A DNA stretch of 64,000 nt, from positions 638,062 to 702,061 of the forward strand of contig NZ_JAJOZE010000001.1 of the NCBI RefSeq assembly GCF_021166585.1. Direction: 5' to 3'. The translations under genes and the position numbers were made by a program. This document shows, piece after piece, positions 53,639-61,724 of this stretch; the stretch's first letter is position 1; each line of letters starts with the position of its first letter. The DNA is from Metabacillus kandeliae (GTDB taxonomy: Bacteria > Bacillota > Bacilli > Bacillales > Bacillaceae). The notes beneath the pieces were generated by a model. It made no database searches, had not been told where the DNA came from, and saw only the letters and a program-made list of their open reading frames with translations.

Positions 53639-55267
53639 ATGGTTAGTCAGCAGTGGCAGACAAAAGAGGCGTTGACAGGCCTTCTTGCCAAGCTTGTGGA
53701 GTACGATAGCATCACTGGTACAGAAGGGGAAGCAACCTTTCCGGAATATGTGTATTATCTTTTAAAAGATATGGAGTATTACGAAAAGGCTCCTGATCAC
53801 TTGAGTCTTCATCCAATTCAGGATGGCAGGCGTTTTCTAACCGCTTTGGTTAAAAAGCCGGGAGCTGTAAAAACAATTGTTCTTCTGAGTCATTTTGATG
53901 TGGTGGATGTACAGGATTACGGAGATTTAAAGCATCTGGCATTTCGGCCGCAGGAACTGACAGATATGATGCTTATGAGAAAGGAATTGCTTTCAGATTT
54001 CGTCAAGGCGGAGCTTGAAACAGGGGATTGGCTCTTTGGAAGAGGCTCCATGGATATGAAAGCAGGGCTTGCTGTCCAAATGGGCCTGCTTGAAAAGGCA
54101 ATGAACGGCGAGGTGGACGGCAACCTTCTCCTCCTCACTGTTCCTGATGAGGAAGCCAATTCATCCGGTATGCTTGGGGCGGTGGATGTGCTCAGGCAAC
54201 TTGCGAAGCAGCATGAGCTCCAGTATGTTACCTGCCTGAATTCAGAGCCTGCTTTCAGCCGCTATCCGAATGATCAAAATCATTATATTTATACAGGGTC
54301 CATCGGCAAAATACTGGCTGGCTTTTTCTGCTGCGGAAAAGAAACACATGTTGGCGAGCCGTTTTCAGGCCTTAATGCCACGCTGATGGCTTCTGAAATC
54401 AGCAGCCTTCTTGAGCTGAACGAACAATATTGCGAAAAGGCAGGCAATGAAGTCACTCCGCCGCCAACCTGCCTCCTCCAGAAGGATTTAAAGGAAGAGT
54501 ATTCCGTGCAGATTCCGCATCTTTCTGTTTCACTGTACAATTTGCTTATCATGAAGCGGCCGCTTTCTGAGGTGCATCGTCTCTTGAAGAAAACAGCCAA
54601 TGAAGCAGCAAGGCAGGTAGAGCGGAAGTATTTGCAGAAAGCACAGTCTTTTGCAGAAATGGTTGCATATGAACCAGAGCCGCTTCATGTATCTGTCCTT
54701 TCCTATAGAGAGCTGCTTTCGAAAGCGGTCGAAAAAGCAGGGGCCCAGGAGGTTGAAAGACGTATTGTTAATTTAACCACCAGTATGGGGACAGCAGATG
54801 ACAGAAGTTTATCCATTCAAATTACGGCAGAGCTTGCAGGAGTATGCAAGGAACTGGCGCCGATGGTTGTGCTGTTTTACGCGCCGCCTTACTATCCGGC
54901 TGTTTCTTCAAGCGGAGACAGGATGATTGAAAAAGCCTCTGAAAAGCTCATAGCCTATGCGGGAAGCAAATACGGCGTTTCGCTCAAGCGCCAGAATTAT
55001 TTTAATGGTCTTTCTGACTTAAGCTTTTTTCAGCTGAAGGATGGAGATGAGCATATGCAGAGTGTGCTGGACAGCATGCCGCTATACGGAAAGCAGTATA
55101 CGCTCCCGATGGCAGCCATCAGGGAATTAAATATGCCTGTGATAAATGTGGGGCCCGAAGGAAGGGATGCGCATCAATGGACAGAAAGAGTGAATCTTCC
55201 CTATTCGTTTGGCATTCTGCCTGATCTCTTAAGACATACAGCTGCATCTATTTTTGCAGAGTCCTGA
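53639..55267 (+). CDS. yqjN: M20-family peptidase YqjN (RocB-like)
   Basis: A 542-residue zinc hydrolase of the M20 group, longer than typical dipeptidases and most like RocB, a protein linked to arginine use. Metal-site segments are LLSHFDVVDVQD, FGRGSMDMKAGLA and TVPDEEANSSGM. GGAGGGGAGAG precedes the ATG at 53639; a longer frame to 53480 overlaps namA's start and is not used. Convergent with proI over a shared terminator. The substrate is unknown; proximity to proI hints at amino acid catabolism. Confidence 0.9.
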   Translation: MVSQQWQTKEALTGLLAKLVEYDSITGTEGEATFPEYVYYLLKDMEYYEKAPDHLSLHPIQDGRRFLTALVKKPGAVKTIVLLSHFDVVDVQDYGDLKHLAFRPQELTDMMLMRKELLSDFVKAELETGDWLFGRGSMDMKAGLAVQMGLLEKAMNGEVDGNLLLLTVPDEEANSSGMLGAVDVLRQLAKQHELQYVTCLNSEPAFSRYPNDQNHYIYTGSIGKILAGFFCCGKETHVGEPFSGLNATLMASEISSLLELNEQYCEKAGNEVTPPPTCLLQKDLKEEYSVQIPHLSVSLYNLLIMKRPLSEVHRLLKKTANEAARQVERKYLQKAQSFAEMVAYEPEPLHVSVLSYRELLSKAVEKAGAQEVERRIVNLTTSMGTADDRSLSIQITAELAGVCKELAPMVVLFYAPPYYPAVSSSGDRMIEKASEKLIAYAGSKYGVSLKRQNYFNGLSDLSFFQLKDGDEHMQSVLDSMPLYGKQYTLPMAAIRELNMPVINVGPEGRDAHQWTERVNLPYSFGILPDLLRHTAASIFAES

Positions 55268-55290
55268 GAACATTCTCAGGCTCTTTTTCT
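55257..55290. terminator. Shared terminator of yqjN and proI
   Basis: GAGTCCTGAGAA / TTCTCAGGCTC with a three-base loop, then CTTTTTC; it lies between the two convergent stops. Confidence 0.82.
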
Positions 55291-56112
55291 TTCCTCTGGT
55301 TCTCCCGCGAGCTTCCTGAGCTCTTTTGACCGTTCTGCTGCTTTTTTTATGCTTTCTACGATCGCTTCCTCGAAATGATATCCTTCAAGCGACTTGATGC
55401 CTGCTTCCGTTGTTCCGCCGGGACTTGTGACTTCTTTGCGGAGCATAGAGGGCGCTTTATCCGATTGCAGCAGCATTTCAGAAGCGCCTGCCAGTGTCTG
55501 CAGAATTAAATCCTTTGCCGTTTTTTCATCAAGACCAAGTTCAGCTCCTGCTCTTTCCATCGACTCGATAAAATAATAAATATAGGCAGGACCGCTTCCT
55601 GAAAGGCCTGTCACAGCATCAAGGTGCTGCTCTTTTACGACAGTAGCCATCCCGATCGTCTCAAAAAGATGTTTGGCAAATTTCAGCTGGCCCATCGTCA
55701 CCTTTTTGCTTGCTGAAAGGGCTGTTGCCGACATCCTTATGGCAGCTGATGTGTTCGGCATCGCTCTGATGACAGCTGTTTCTTTTTCAAACATCCTGTG
55801 AATCGCTTGAATAGTGATGCCTGCCAATACCGAGATAATCAGCTGGCGGCCAACCAAATGCTTGATGGAGGAAATGGCGAATGCCGCATCCTTCGGCTTC
55901 ATCGCAAGAACGACTACATCAGCATGCTTGAGGAGATCTTCCTTGCTGTCTGTAATATCAATTCCATATTTCTCATGCAGATAAAAAAGCCTCTCTCGAT
56001 TTGTTCTGTTTGCTGCAATGATATTTTCTTTTGGCACAATATTGCCGTTAACGAGGCCGGAAATCATGGCTTCAGCCATTGACCCTGCTCCTAGGAAGGC
56101 GATTTTATTCAT
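55276..56112 (-). CDS. proI: Pyrroline-5-carboxylate reductase
   Basis: The last step of proline synthesis: pyrroline-5-carboxylate plus NADPH gives proline. The 278 residues start with the Rossmann motif FLGAGSMAEAMISGL, then VVLAMKPKD, and end with the helical dimer domain with the signature around VTSPGGTTEAGI. AGGAGG precedes the ATG at 56112. Upstream lies a T-box leader with a proline codon in its specifier, so expression should rise when tRNA-Pro is uncharged. Confidence 0.96.
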   Translation of the reverse strand: MNKIAFLGAGSMAEAMISGLVNGNIVPKENIIAANRTNRERLFYLHEKYGIDITDSKEDLLKHADVVVLAMKPKDAAFAISSIKHLVGRQLIISVLAGITIQAIHRMFEKETAVIRAMPNTSAAIRMSATALSASKKVTMGQLKFAKHLFETIGMATVVKEQHLDAVTGLSGSGPAYIYYFIESMERAGAELGLDEKTAKDLILQTLAGASEMLLQSDKAPSMLRKEVTSPGGTTEAGIKSLEGYHFEEAIVESIKKAAERSKELRKLAGEPEERKRA

Positions 56113-56161
56113 TCTGATTCCTCCTGTTATTTATTAGCTGCCATAGCAAAGTGCCAAAATA

Positions 56162-56385
56162 AAAAACCTCTTCATCCATTTTGAAGGACGAAGAGGTTCC
56201 GCGGTACCACCCTTATTGGCGTTTCAACTTGCAAACACCCTGCTTTTTTCCCGTAACGGGGGAAGAATCGTTCAGGTTTTCCTGACAGCTCATGGGTTAG
56301 GTTCAGTCAAAAAGAGGGCTGCAAAACCTTCCAGCCTGCGGGTTTTGCTCTCTTGTGCCTTTTTTGGCCTACTATTCCCAATCAC
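56162..56385 (-). promoter_or_regulatory. Proline T-box leader of proI
   Basis: On the minus strand the T-box core AGGGTGGTACCGCGGAA (56197-56213) is followed by a terminator (AACCTCTTC / GAAGAGGTTTTTT, 56162-56199). Stem I contains the AGTA motif near 56371 and a specifier region reading CTGAACCTAACC. By the usual register (GAA then the codon), the specifier is CCT (56299-56301), a proline codon. This matches known proline control of proI in B. subtilis. Confidence 0.93.
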
Positions 56386-56473
56386 AGCTAATTTGCTGTA
56401 TATCTTTCTTATATTAACCAGGCATTTCTAAAGCCTTGCTTACTTTGTATGAAAGCGGCGTTGATTTGTACAC

Positions 56474-56503
56474 ATTATGCACGGGAGGACAAGTGTATGT
56501 CAA
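56474..56503 (-). promoter_or_regulatory. SigA promoter of the proI T-box transcript
   Basis: On the minus strand TTGACA (56498-56503), 18 bases, CATAAT (56474-56479). Confidence 0.75.
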
Positions 56504-56651
56504 CACTATTTTCTGTCGAATCTCACGTGAATTATTTGAATATAATGACAAATGAAGCGTGAAAGGATAAAATAGGGAGCAGACAGAAGCTAGGATAGAG
56601 ATTCCTTGTAGCGCATTCTATAGAAACATAACAAATTAAGGCGGTTATAAC

Positions 56652-57617
56652 ATGAATTTAATGACAAGCGAAGCTTCGATTCATTCCATCGCATTGCCGA
56701 CCCCTTTCCCGGTAGGCGATATAAATGTGTATCTATGCAAAGGGGATGCTCTCACACTCATTGATGCCGGCCCGAAGACAGAAGAGGCTCTGCAATCGCT
56801 GAAAACTCAGCTGAAGGGGCTTGGGTACCGGCTGGAGGACATTGAGCAGGTTTTTTTGACTCATCATCATCCGGATCATGTCGGTCTGCTTGATTATTTT
56901 GATGATATCCCGATTATCGGTCATCCGTATAACCAGCCATGGATTTCAAACGATGCCCTTTTCAAAGAAAAGCAAACACAATTTCTAAAAGAGCTGTTTA
57001 CGGAGCTTGGCATCAGCAAAAATTTTACACCTTCTCTTGCTGAGCTAGATAAAACGCTTCTCTACTCCTGCAGCCGTTCCTTAACCCGTGCTGTTAGAGA
57101 AGGAGATGAAATTCCGGGGATGAAGGAGTATGCTGTTCTTGAAACACCAGGACATGCTCAGTCGCATCTTGCACTTTATCATAAAGAAAATGCTTCTTTA
57201 ATCGGCGGCGATTTGCTTTTGGCGAAAATTTCTGCCAATCCGCTTTTGGAAATGCCGATGGAGGGAGGCGAAAGGCCAAGACCTCAGCTTCAGTTTAACG
57301 AAAGCTTCCGCAAAATTCTGAGCTATCCTGTGTCTGCTGTTTATCCAGGCCATGGCGAAACCATAGAGGAAGCTCATTCTTTAATCCGCTACAGAATGAA
57401 GAAGCAGGAAGAAAGGGCAGAAGGCGTTTACCGGATGCTGAAGGAAAAGCCAATGACAGCCTTTGAAGTATGCCGCATGCTGTTTCCTTCCCTATATAGC
57501 AGGCAGCTGATGCTGACGGTCTCAGAGACTGCTGCCCAGCTCGATGATTTGGAGCACAAAGGCAGAATCACTGCCGTAAACAAAGAAGGAACCAATACTT
57601 ATAAAGTTATAGCCTGA
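56652..57617 (+). CDS. yqjP: Metallo-beta-lactamase-fold hydrolase YqjP
   Basis: A 321-residue MBL-fold protein. The zinc motif HHHPDHVG (THxHxDH form), the later histidine in PGHAQSH, and the aspartate in LIGGDLLL are all in place. A C-terminal helical or winged-helix-like part (about 240-321) ends with a short strand. AAGGCGG precedes the ATG. It is probably co-transcribed with yqjQ 17 bases downstream. Substrate unknown. Confidence 0.9.
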   Translation: MNLMTSEASIHSIALPTPFPVGDINVYLCKGDALTLIDAGPKTEEALQSLKTQLKGLGYRLEDIEQVFLTHHHPDHVGLLDYFDDIPIIGHPYNQPWISNDALFKEKQTQFLKELFTELGISKNFTPSLAELDKTLLYSCSRSLTRAVREGDEIPGMKEYAVLETPGHAQSHLALYHKENASLIGGDLLLAKISANPLLEMPMEGGERPRPQLQFNESFRKILSYPVSAVYPGHGETIEEAHSLIRYRMKKQEERAEGVYRMLKEKPMTAFEVCRMLFPSLYSRQLMLTVSETAAQLDDLEHKGRITAVNKEGTNTYKVIA

Positions 57618-57634
57618 AAAAGGAGGTTTTATCA

Positions 57635-58429
57635 GTGGCAAACTCCCTGAAAAACAAACTTGTCGTGATCACAGGCGCCTCGAGCGGAATCGGTGAAAAA
57701 ACAGCCTGGCATGCGGCAAAGCGCGGCGCAGTTCCCGTCCTGCTTGCAAGGCGGGAGGCAAAGCTTTCTGAGCTGTCGCAAAAGCTTCAGAGCGAATGCG
57801 GAATTGCTGTTCCCTATTATCAGCTGGATGTTCAGGATACCGGAAGAATTGAAGCGGTTTTTCGGGAAATTCTGCAGCAGTTTGGCTGCATTGATGTTCT
57901 TGTTAATAATGCAGGGTTTGGTGTATTTAATACGGTAGAGGATGCTTCCCTTGATGAAATGAGAAGGATGTTTGAAGTGAATGTGTACGGCCTTGTAGCA
58001 TGCACGAAAATGGTACTGCCAGCCATGAAAAATCAAGGCTCCGGCCATATTATTAACATTGCATCCATTGCGGGGAAGATGGCTACTCCTAAGTCAAGCC
58101 TCTATTCGGCAACAAAACATGCCGTTCTCGGCTTTACAGACAGCCTGCGGATGGAGACGAGAGGCTCCGGCATCTCCGTAACTGCTGTAAACCCAGGGCC
58201 GATTAAAACAGATTTTTTCCAAACGGCAGACAAAAGCGGTGAGTACACGAAAAACGTGGAGCGCTGGATGCTTGATGCAGACCAGGTAGCAGAGGCGATT
58301 GTAAAAAATATGCTAAAGCCTAAAAGGGAAATCAGCCTTCCGCGCTGGATGAATGCCGGCAGCACGCTGTACCGCGTATTTCCTGGGCTGGTGGAAAAAG
58401 CGGCAGGCCGAACGCTGAATAAAAAGTAG
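57635..58429 (+). CDS. yqjQ: Short-chain dehydrogenase/reductase YqjQ
   Basis: A 264-residue classical SDR oxidoreductase. The cofactor motif is TGASSGIGEKTA, the NNAG motif VLVNNAGFG, and the catalytic Tyr and Lys lie in LYSATKHAVLG, with the Ser in NIASIAGKMATP. Arginines in LLARREAKLSEL suggest NADPH preference. The GTG at 57635 follows AAAGGAGG. The substrate is unknown. Confidence 0.92.
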   Translation: MANSLKNKLVVITGASSGIGEKTAWHAAKRGAVPVLLARREAKLSELSQKLQSECGIAVPYYQLDVQDTGRIEAVFREILQQFGCIDVLVNNAGFGVFNTVEDASLDEMRRMFEVNVYGLVACTKMVLPAMKNQGSGHIINIASIAGKMATPKSSLYSATKHAVLGFTDSLRMETRGSGISVTAVNPGPIKTDFFQTADKSGEYTKNVERWMLDADQVAEAIVKNMLKPKREISLPRWMNAGSTLYRVFPGLVEKAAGRTLNKK

Positions 58430-58435
58430 AGGAAG

Positions 58436-58474
58436 GCAAAGTAGAGGAAGGCCTAAAATGGGCCTTCCTGTCCT
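58436..58474 (+). terminator. Terminator-like hairpin after yqjQ
   Basis: AGAGGAAGGCC / GGCCTTCCTGT with a seven-base loop; the T-tract is weak. It overlaps the end of yqzH on the other strand. Confidence 0.45.
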
Positions 58475-58643
58475 GTTATATATCCATAAACCGTATCTTC
58501 AACCAGCTCATGCCAATCTGCTTCCGGATCTTTTTTCTTGCTTTTTGCAGGTTTTCATACAGCCTTGCGCTGTCATCCACAGGCAGCGGGGCTGTCTTTA
58601 TTTCTCTTCCATATTGGGCGAATGCCCTCTCCAGCATCTTCAT
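58453..58643 (-). pseudogene. yqzH: YqzH-like gene broken by a frameshift
   Basis: From the ATG at 58643 the minus strand reads KMLERAFAQYGREIKTAPLP and ends early after 56 codons. In another frame, from the run of six A at 58531-58536, it continues DPEADWHELVEDTVYGYITG up to a TAG at 58453. One more A in that run would join the two into a protein of about 64 residues that looks like YqzH of B. subtilis. A second possible missing base lies at the start: from the GTG at 58657 the frame reads VEDN and then stops. The gene is divergent from yqjW over two LexA boxes. This may be a true pseudogene or a sequencing error in homopolymers. Confidence 0.6.
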
Positions 58644-58751
58644 GAATTATCTTCCACTTCTCTACACCTGCTTTCTTTCCATAGTATAAGGGGTTTTATC
58701 CTTGCAGCCAAGCCATTTTGGGCAGGGTGCGGGTAAAATTACCATTGAAAG

Positions 58752-58806
58752 CGAACGTATATTCCCTTATGATTATCAGTATAATAGAACTACGAACATA
58801 TATTCT
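58752..58806. promoter_or_regulatory. Two LexA (SOS) boxes between yqzH and yqjW
   Basis: CGAACGTATATTCC (58752-58765) and CGAACATATATTCT (58793-58806) match the Bacillus LexA box CGAAC-N4-GTTCG at most positions. A TATAAT at 58780-58785 lies between them. One box is placed for yqjW and one for the divergent yqzH. Confidence 0.8.
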
Positions 58807-58822
58807 TTAAGGAGCAAATGAA

Positions 58823-60082
58823 ATGGTTGATTACGATCAGCTTCCCGAAAAGAAAATTTTATGCATTGATATGAAAAGCTTTTACGCAAGCTGTGCCGCT
58901 GTTTTTCTCGGCCTTGATCCGCTCAATTGCCATCTCGCTGTTGTAGGAAACACTGACAGGGAAGGGAGCGTAGTACTGGCGGCCTCACCGAAGCTGAAAA
59001 AAGATTTCGGCATCAAAACAGGCTCAAGAAAATTTGAAATTCCGCAAGATCCCCGCATTATTGTGGTGGATCCGAAAATGGCCCTGTTTGTCAGGGTATC
59101 CACAGAGCTCACCCGGCTCTTTCACCGCTATGTGCCAAAGGAAGCGATCCATACCTACAGCGTGGATGAAAGCTTTATTCAAGTGGACGGAGTTGAGCAC
59201 CTGTGGGGGGATGCAAAGGAGATTGCCTGGAAAATCAAAGGCGACATGGAAAGGGAATTTCAGCTGCCAAGCGCGATCGGCATTGGCCCGAACATGCTTC
59301 TTTCTAAAATATGCCTTGATATTGACGCGAAAAAAGCAGGGGTCGCGGAATGGACGTACGAGGATGTTGCTGAACGCCTTTGGCGGCTGAAGCCTCTCAG
59401 CGAAATGTGGGGCATCGGCAGGAGACTGGAAAAAACGCTGAACAAAATGGGCATTTTCAGTGTCGGCCAGCTTGCTGCTTATCCGCTGGAGCAGCTGGAA
59501 AAGAAGTTCGGCATTATGGGAAACCAGCTTTATTTTCATGCCTGGGGAGTGGATTTGTCAGAAATCGGGGCGCCGATTATGCAGGGCCAGGTAAGCTTCG
59601 GCAAAAGCCAGATTCTGCTCCGTGATTATCCCGATCCGAAAGAAGTCAAACACGTTATCCTGGAAATGTGCGAGGAAGTGGCAAGACGCGCGCGCAGCCA
59701 CAGGAAAGCGGGCAGGACCATCAGTCTCGGAATCGGCTACAGCAAGGATGAGATGGGCGGCGGCTTTTCGCGCGCGAGAACGGCAGCGGAGCCGACCAAT
59801 GTGACGCTTGACCTGTATAAAATATGCCTTGAGCTGTTTGAGGAATTTTATGAACACAAAACGGTCCGTACGATCTCCATTGCGCTCTCCAATATTGAAG
59901 AGGACTGCGAAATGCAGCTGAATTTATTTGAGCCGGACCGCGAGAAAAACCGCTCTCTCGGCTATGCAATGGATGCGATTCGAAAAAGGCATGGCACAAA
60001 CGCCCTGCTCCGCGCAGTCTCGTATACGAGTGCCGGCACGGCAAAGCAGCGGGCTTCGCTGCTTGGAGGCCACAAAGCATGA
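58823..60082 (+). CDS. polY2: SOS-inducible Y-family DNA polymerase (YqjW/PolY2)
   Basis: A UmuC-like translesion polymerase of 419 residues. Catalytic residues lie in LCIDMKSFYASC and TYSVDESFIQVDG, with a helix-hairpin-helix (MWGIGRRLEKTLNKMGIFS) and the little finger domain after it. A clamp-binding motif QLNLF is near the C terminus. AAGGAG precedes the ATG at 58823. LexA boxes directly upstream indicate DNA damage induction, in contrast with polY1 at 37.7 kb. Confidence 0.95.
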   Translation: MVDYDQLPEKKILCIDMKSFYASCAAVFLGLDPLNCHLAVVGNTDREGSVVLAASPKLKKDFGIKTGSRKFEIPQDPRIIVVDPKMALFVRVSTELTRLFHRYVPKEAIHTYSVDESFIQVDGVEHLWGDAKEIAWKIKGDMEREFQLPSAIGIGPNMLLSKICLDIDAKKAGVAEWTYEDVAERLWRLKPLSEMWGIGRRLEKTLNKMGIFSVGQLAAYPLEQLEKKFGIMGNQLYFHAWGVDLSEIGAPIMQGQVSFGKSQILLRDYPDPKEVKHVILEMCEEVARRARSHRKAGRTISLGIGYSKDEMGGGFSRARTAAEPTNVTLDLYKICLELFEEFYEHKTVRTISIALSNIEEDCEMQLNLFEPDREKNRSLGYAMDAIRKRHGTNALLRAVSYTSAGTAKQRASLLGGHKA

Positions 60083-60138
60083 GTAAGCGCCGGAAAAAGG
60101 AGGAAGAACGGCATGATTCGCGATCGCGGAAACATTAA
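60079..60138 (+). CDS. Possible 19-residue basic peptide overlapping yqjW and yqjX
   Basis: An ATG at 60079 overlaps the yqjW stop (ATGA) and has GGAGG nine bases upstream. It codes for the 19-residue, highly charged MSKRRKKEEERHDSRSRKH. It ends 26 bases inside yqjX. The site quality supports translation, perhaps only as coupling for yqjX; the peptide itself may have no role. Confidence 0.3.
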   Translation: MSKRRKKEEERHDSRSRKH

Positions 60139-60439
60139 ATGGACATCAATGATGCTGCCGGAGCATGTGAAGCTTTTGCGGGAATGGGCGAAGGAAGAAG
60201 AGTTTCAGCCAAGACCGGAGCTTGACGAGCAGGAGCTTGAGATACTGGATGAAGCGATCGGCATGGCGATGGAAGAGAACAGAGAAGTGCACATAACCGT
60301 CCATCAAAATAACAGGCTCACCAAATATTCCGGAAAAATCCACTACGCAGACGCTCTCACCCATTCCATCCGCATAATTGACACAGAAGGCAAAAGGCAG
60401 ACAATCAAGCTTGACAGCATAATAAAAATTGAAGAGTAA
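60113..60439 (+). CDS. yqjX: YolD-like protein YqjX
   Basis: A 108-residue YolD family protein. Such proteins are often encoded right behind a UmuC-like polymerase, and a UmuD-like helper role has been suggested. The conserved start RDRGNIKWTSMMLPEHVKLL and the later YSGKIHYADALTHSIRI are typical. AAAGGAGG precedes the ATG at 60113. In the yqjW transcript, so probably SOS-induced. Confidence 0.92.
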   Translation: MIRDRGNIKWTSMMLPEHVKLLREWAKEEEFQPRPELDEQELEILDEAIGMAMEENREVHITVHQNNRLTKYSGKIHYADALTHSIRIIDTEGKRQTIKLDSIIKIEE

Positions 60440-60846
60440 AAAAAGAAAAGCGGAAGCGCCTTGCTCAGCCCCGACAAGCGCTGGAGGGAAAATCTGAAAA
60501 GTCCGGTCTTAGACTTTTTGGATTTTTCCGAAGCGACTCGAGGGGCTAGGCGCTGTAGCTGGACACAGAAAAGCGGAAGCCGCTCGTTCAGCCCCGACAA
60601 GCGCTGGAGCAAAAATCCAGAAAGTCCGGTTTTGACTTTTTGGATTTTTGTGAAGCGACTCAGATCGGGCTAGCGGCAGTAGCTGGACAAGGTAGAAAAG
60701 CGGAAGCGCCTTGCTCAGCCCCGACAAGCGCTGGAGGAAAATCCCGAAAAGTCCGGTTTTGACTTTTTGGGATTTTTCGAAGCGACTCAGATCGGGCTAG
60801 GCGCTGTAGCTGGACAAAGAAAAGCGAAAGCCGCTCGTTCAGCCCC
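60440..60846. repeat. Three inverted type A hairpin repeats plus a partial copy
   Basis: Units start with AAAAGCGGAAGC near 60445, 60570 and 60693, with a truncated fourth near 60821. They are in the opposite direction to the copies at 3178-3687 and 52325-52486. Units 1 and 3 pair GCGCCT with AGGCGC at the base, and unit 2 pairs GCCGCT with AGCGGC. The inner arms (AAAATCC / GGATTTT and AAAATCCC / GGGATTTT) also change together. They lie between convergent genes. Confidence 0.9.
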
Positions 60847-60877
60847 GGCAGCTGCATGCGGAAAATCCCAAAAACGA

Positions 60878-60910
60878 AAAAAGCAGCGGGCTGCTCAAGC
60901 CCGCCGCTCT
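60878..60910 (-). terminator. Terminator of the HPr-like gene
   Basis: On the minus strand AGCGGCGGGCT / AGCCCGCTGCT with a five-base loop, then TTTTTTCG. Confidence 0.88.
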
Positions 60911-60920
60911 TCATCCAGCA

Positions 60921-61163
60921 TCAGATCTTTTCAAAAAGGCCAGCTTCAACAAAAGGGCCGCTTTTGTCCCTGCTGTCCTCATCGATAATTTCTACTACAT
61001 CCCCAGGCTGCAGAGAGAGGGCAAGAATGCCGAGGAGGCTTTTGGCATCAATAACCCAATGGTCTTTTTTGATCAGGATTCTTTCTTCATGGCGGTTTGC
61101 CGCTTCAACAAGCTTGCTTGCCGTTTCGGCAAAAACCGGTGTGACTGCACGTACTTTCATCAT
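60921..61163 (-). CDS. HPr-like protein without the catalytic histidine
   Basis: An 80-residue protein with the HPr fold. The region of HPr serine 46 is kept (WVIDAKSLLGILALSLQPGD), including the serine in DAKSLLG. The active-site loop that should carry His15 reads TPVFAETASK, with no histidine. It resembles Crh, the regulatory HPr relative, more than a sugar-phosphorylating HPr. GGAG lies upstream of the ATG at 61163. A role in CcpA-type signalling is possible but not shown by sequence. Confidence 0.8.
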   Translation of the reverse strand: MMKVRAVTPVFAETASKLVEAANRHEERILIKKDHWVIDAKSLLGILALSLQPGDVVEIIDEDSRDKSGPFVEAGLFEKI

Positions 61164-61391
61164 CTCATCTCCATTTTCCTTTATAATTATGGCGGAAGTG
61201 CACAGCAGTTCCCTAAAGCATTTAAAGGCCCTCTTCTTTTATCCTAATCTCCAGAAGCGCCTGTTGTAAACGGCCAATTTTGCTATATTTCTGCTAATAG
61301 GAAATCCTGTGCTAAAGAGCGGCACAAGCTGATAGAAGCGGCAGGATATGCTAAAATATAGAGAGGCTATAGCAGGAAGAAGGGGACTGGT

Positions 61392-61715
61392 ATGAATATT
61401 GAAATAACGGAAGCTGCAGTAAAGCAATTAGAGAAAGCAGCCGCCGATGCTCCTGATAAGAAGCTGAGGCTTGAATACGATACAGAAGGATGCGGCTGCG
61501 TTGTGGACGGAGTGGCTGTGCTGCTGCTCACAGATCAGCCCGGCGAATCAAGCGAAATGGTCGAAACAAACAGCATGGCAGTATATCTCGACAAGGCGAA
61601 AATGGTGTATTTGGATGAAGAGCTGAGGATTGATTTTAGCGAAACAGCGAATGCTTTTCAGCTGAAAAGCCCTTCTCAAATGCTCAATCCCCGCATGAGC
61701 CTTCTGGTCCAATGA
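61392..61715 (+). CDS. yqkB: HesB/IscA-like protein YqkB
   Basis: A 107-residue protein of the iron-sulfur biosynthesis (HesB-like) fold. It starts INIEITEAAVKQLEKA-like (here MNIEITEAAVKQLEKAA) and contains the cysteine pair GCGC in EGCGCVVDG. The C-terminal CGC motif of true IscA scaffolds is lacking. A role in Fe-S work is therefore uncertain. An extended -10 (TGCTAAAAT) lies near 61350. GAAGAAGGGG precedes the ATG. It is nine bases from yqkC. Confidence 0.85.
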   Translation: MNIEITEAAVKQLEKAAADAPDKKLRLEYDTEGCGCVVDGVAVLLLTDQPGESSEMVETNSMAVYLDKAKMVYLDEELRIDFSETANAFQLKSPSQMLNPRMSLLVQ

Positions 61716-61724
61716 GGTGCGGAG

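Noticed and set aside
58458-58736. Plus-strand frame of 92 codons after yqjQ
   Set aside because: It is antisense to the YqzH-like gene and has no ribosome binding site or recognisable features.
60461-60914. Overlapping reading frames on both strands in the 60 kb repeats
   Set aside because: They are translations of the repeat sequence itself.
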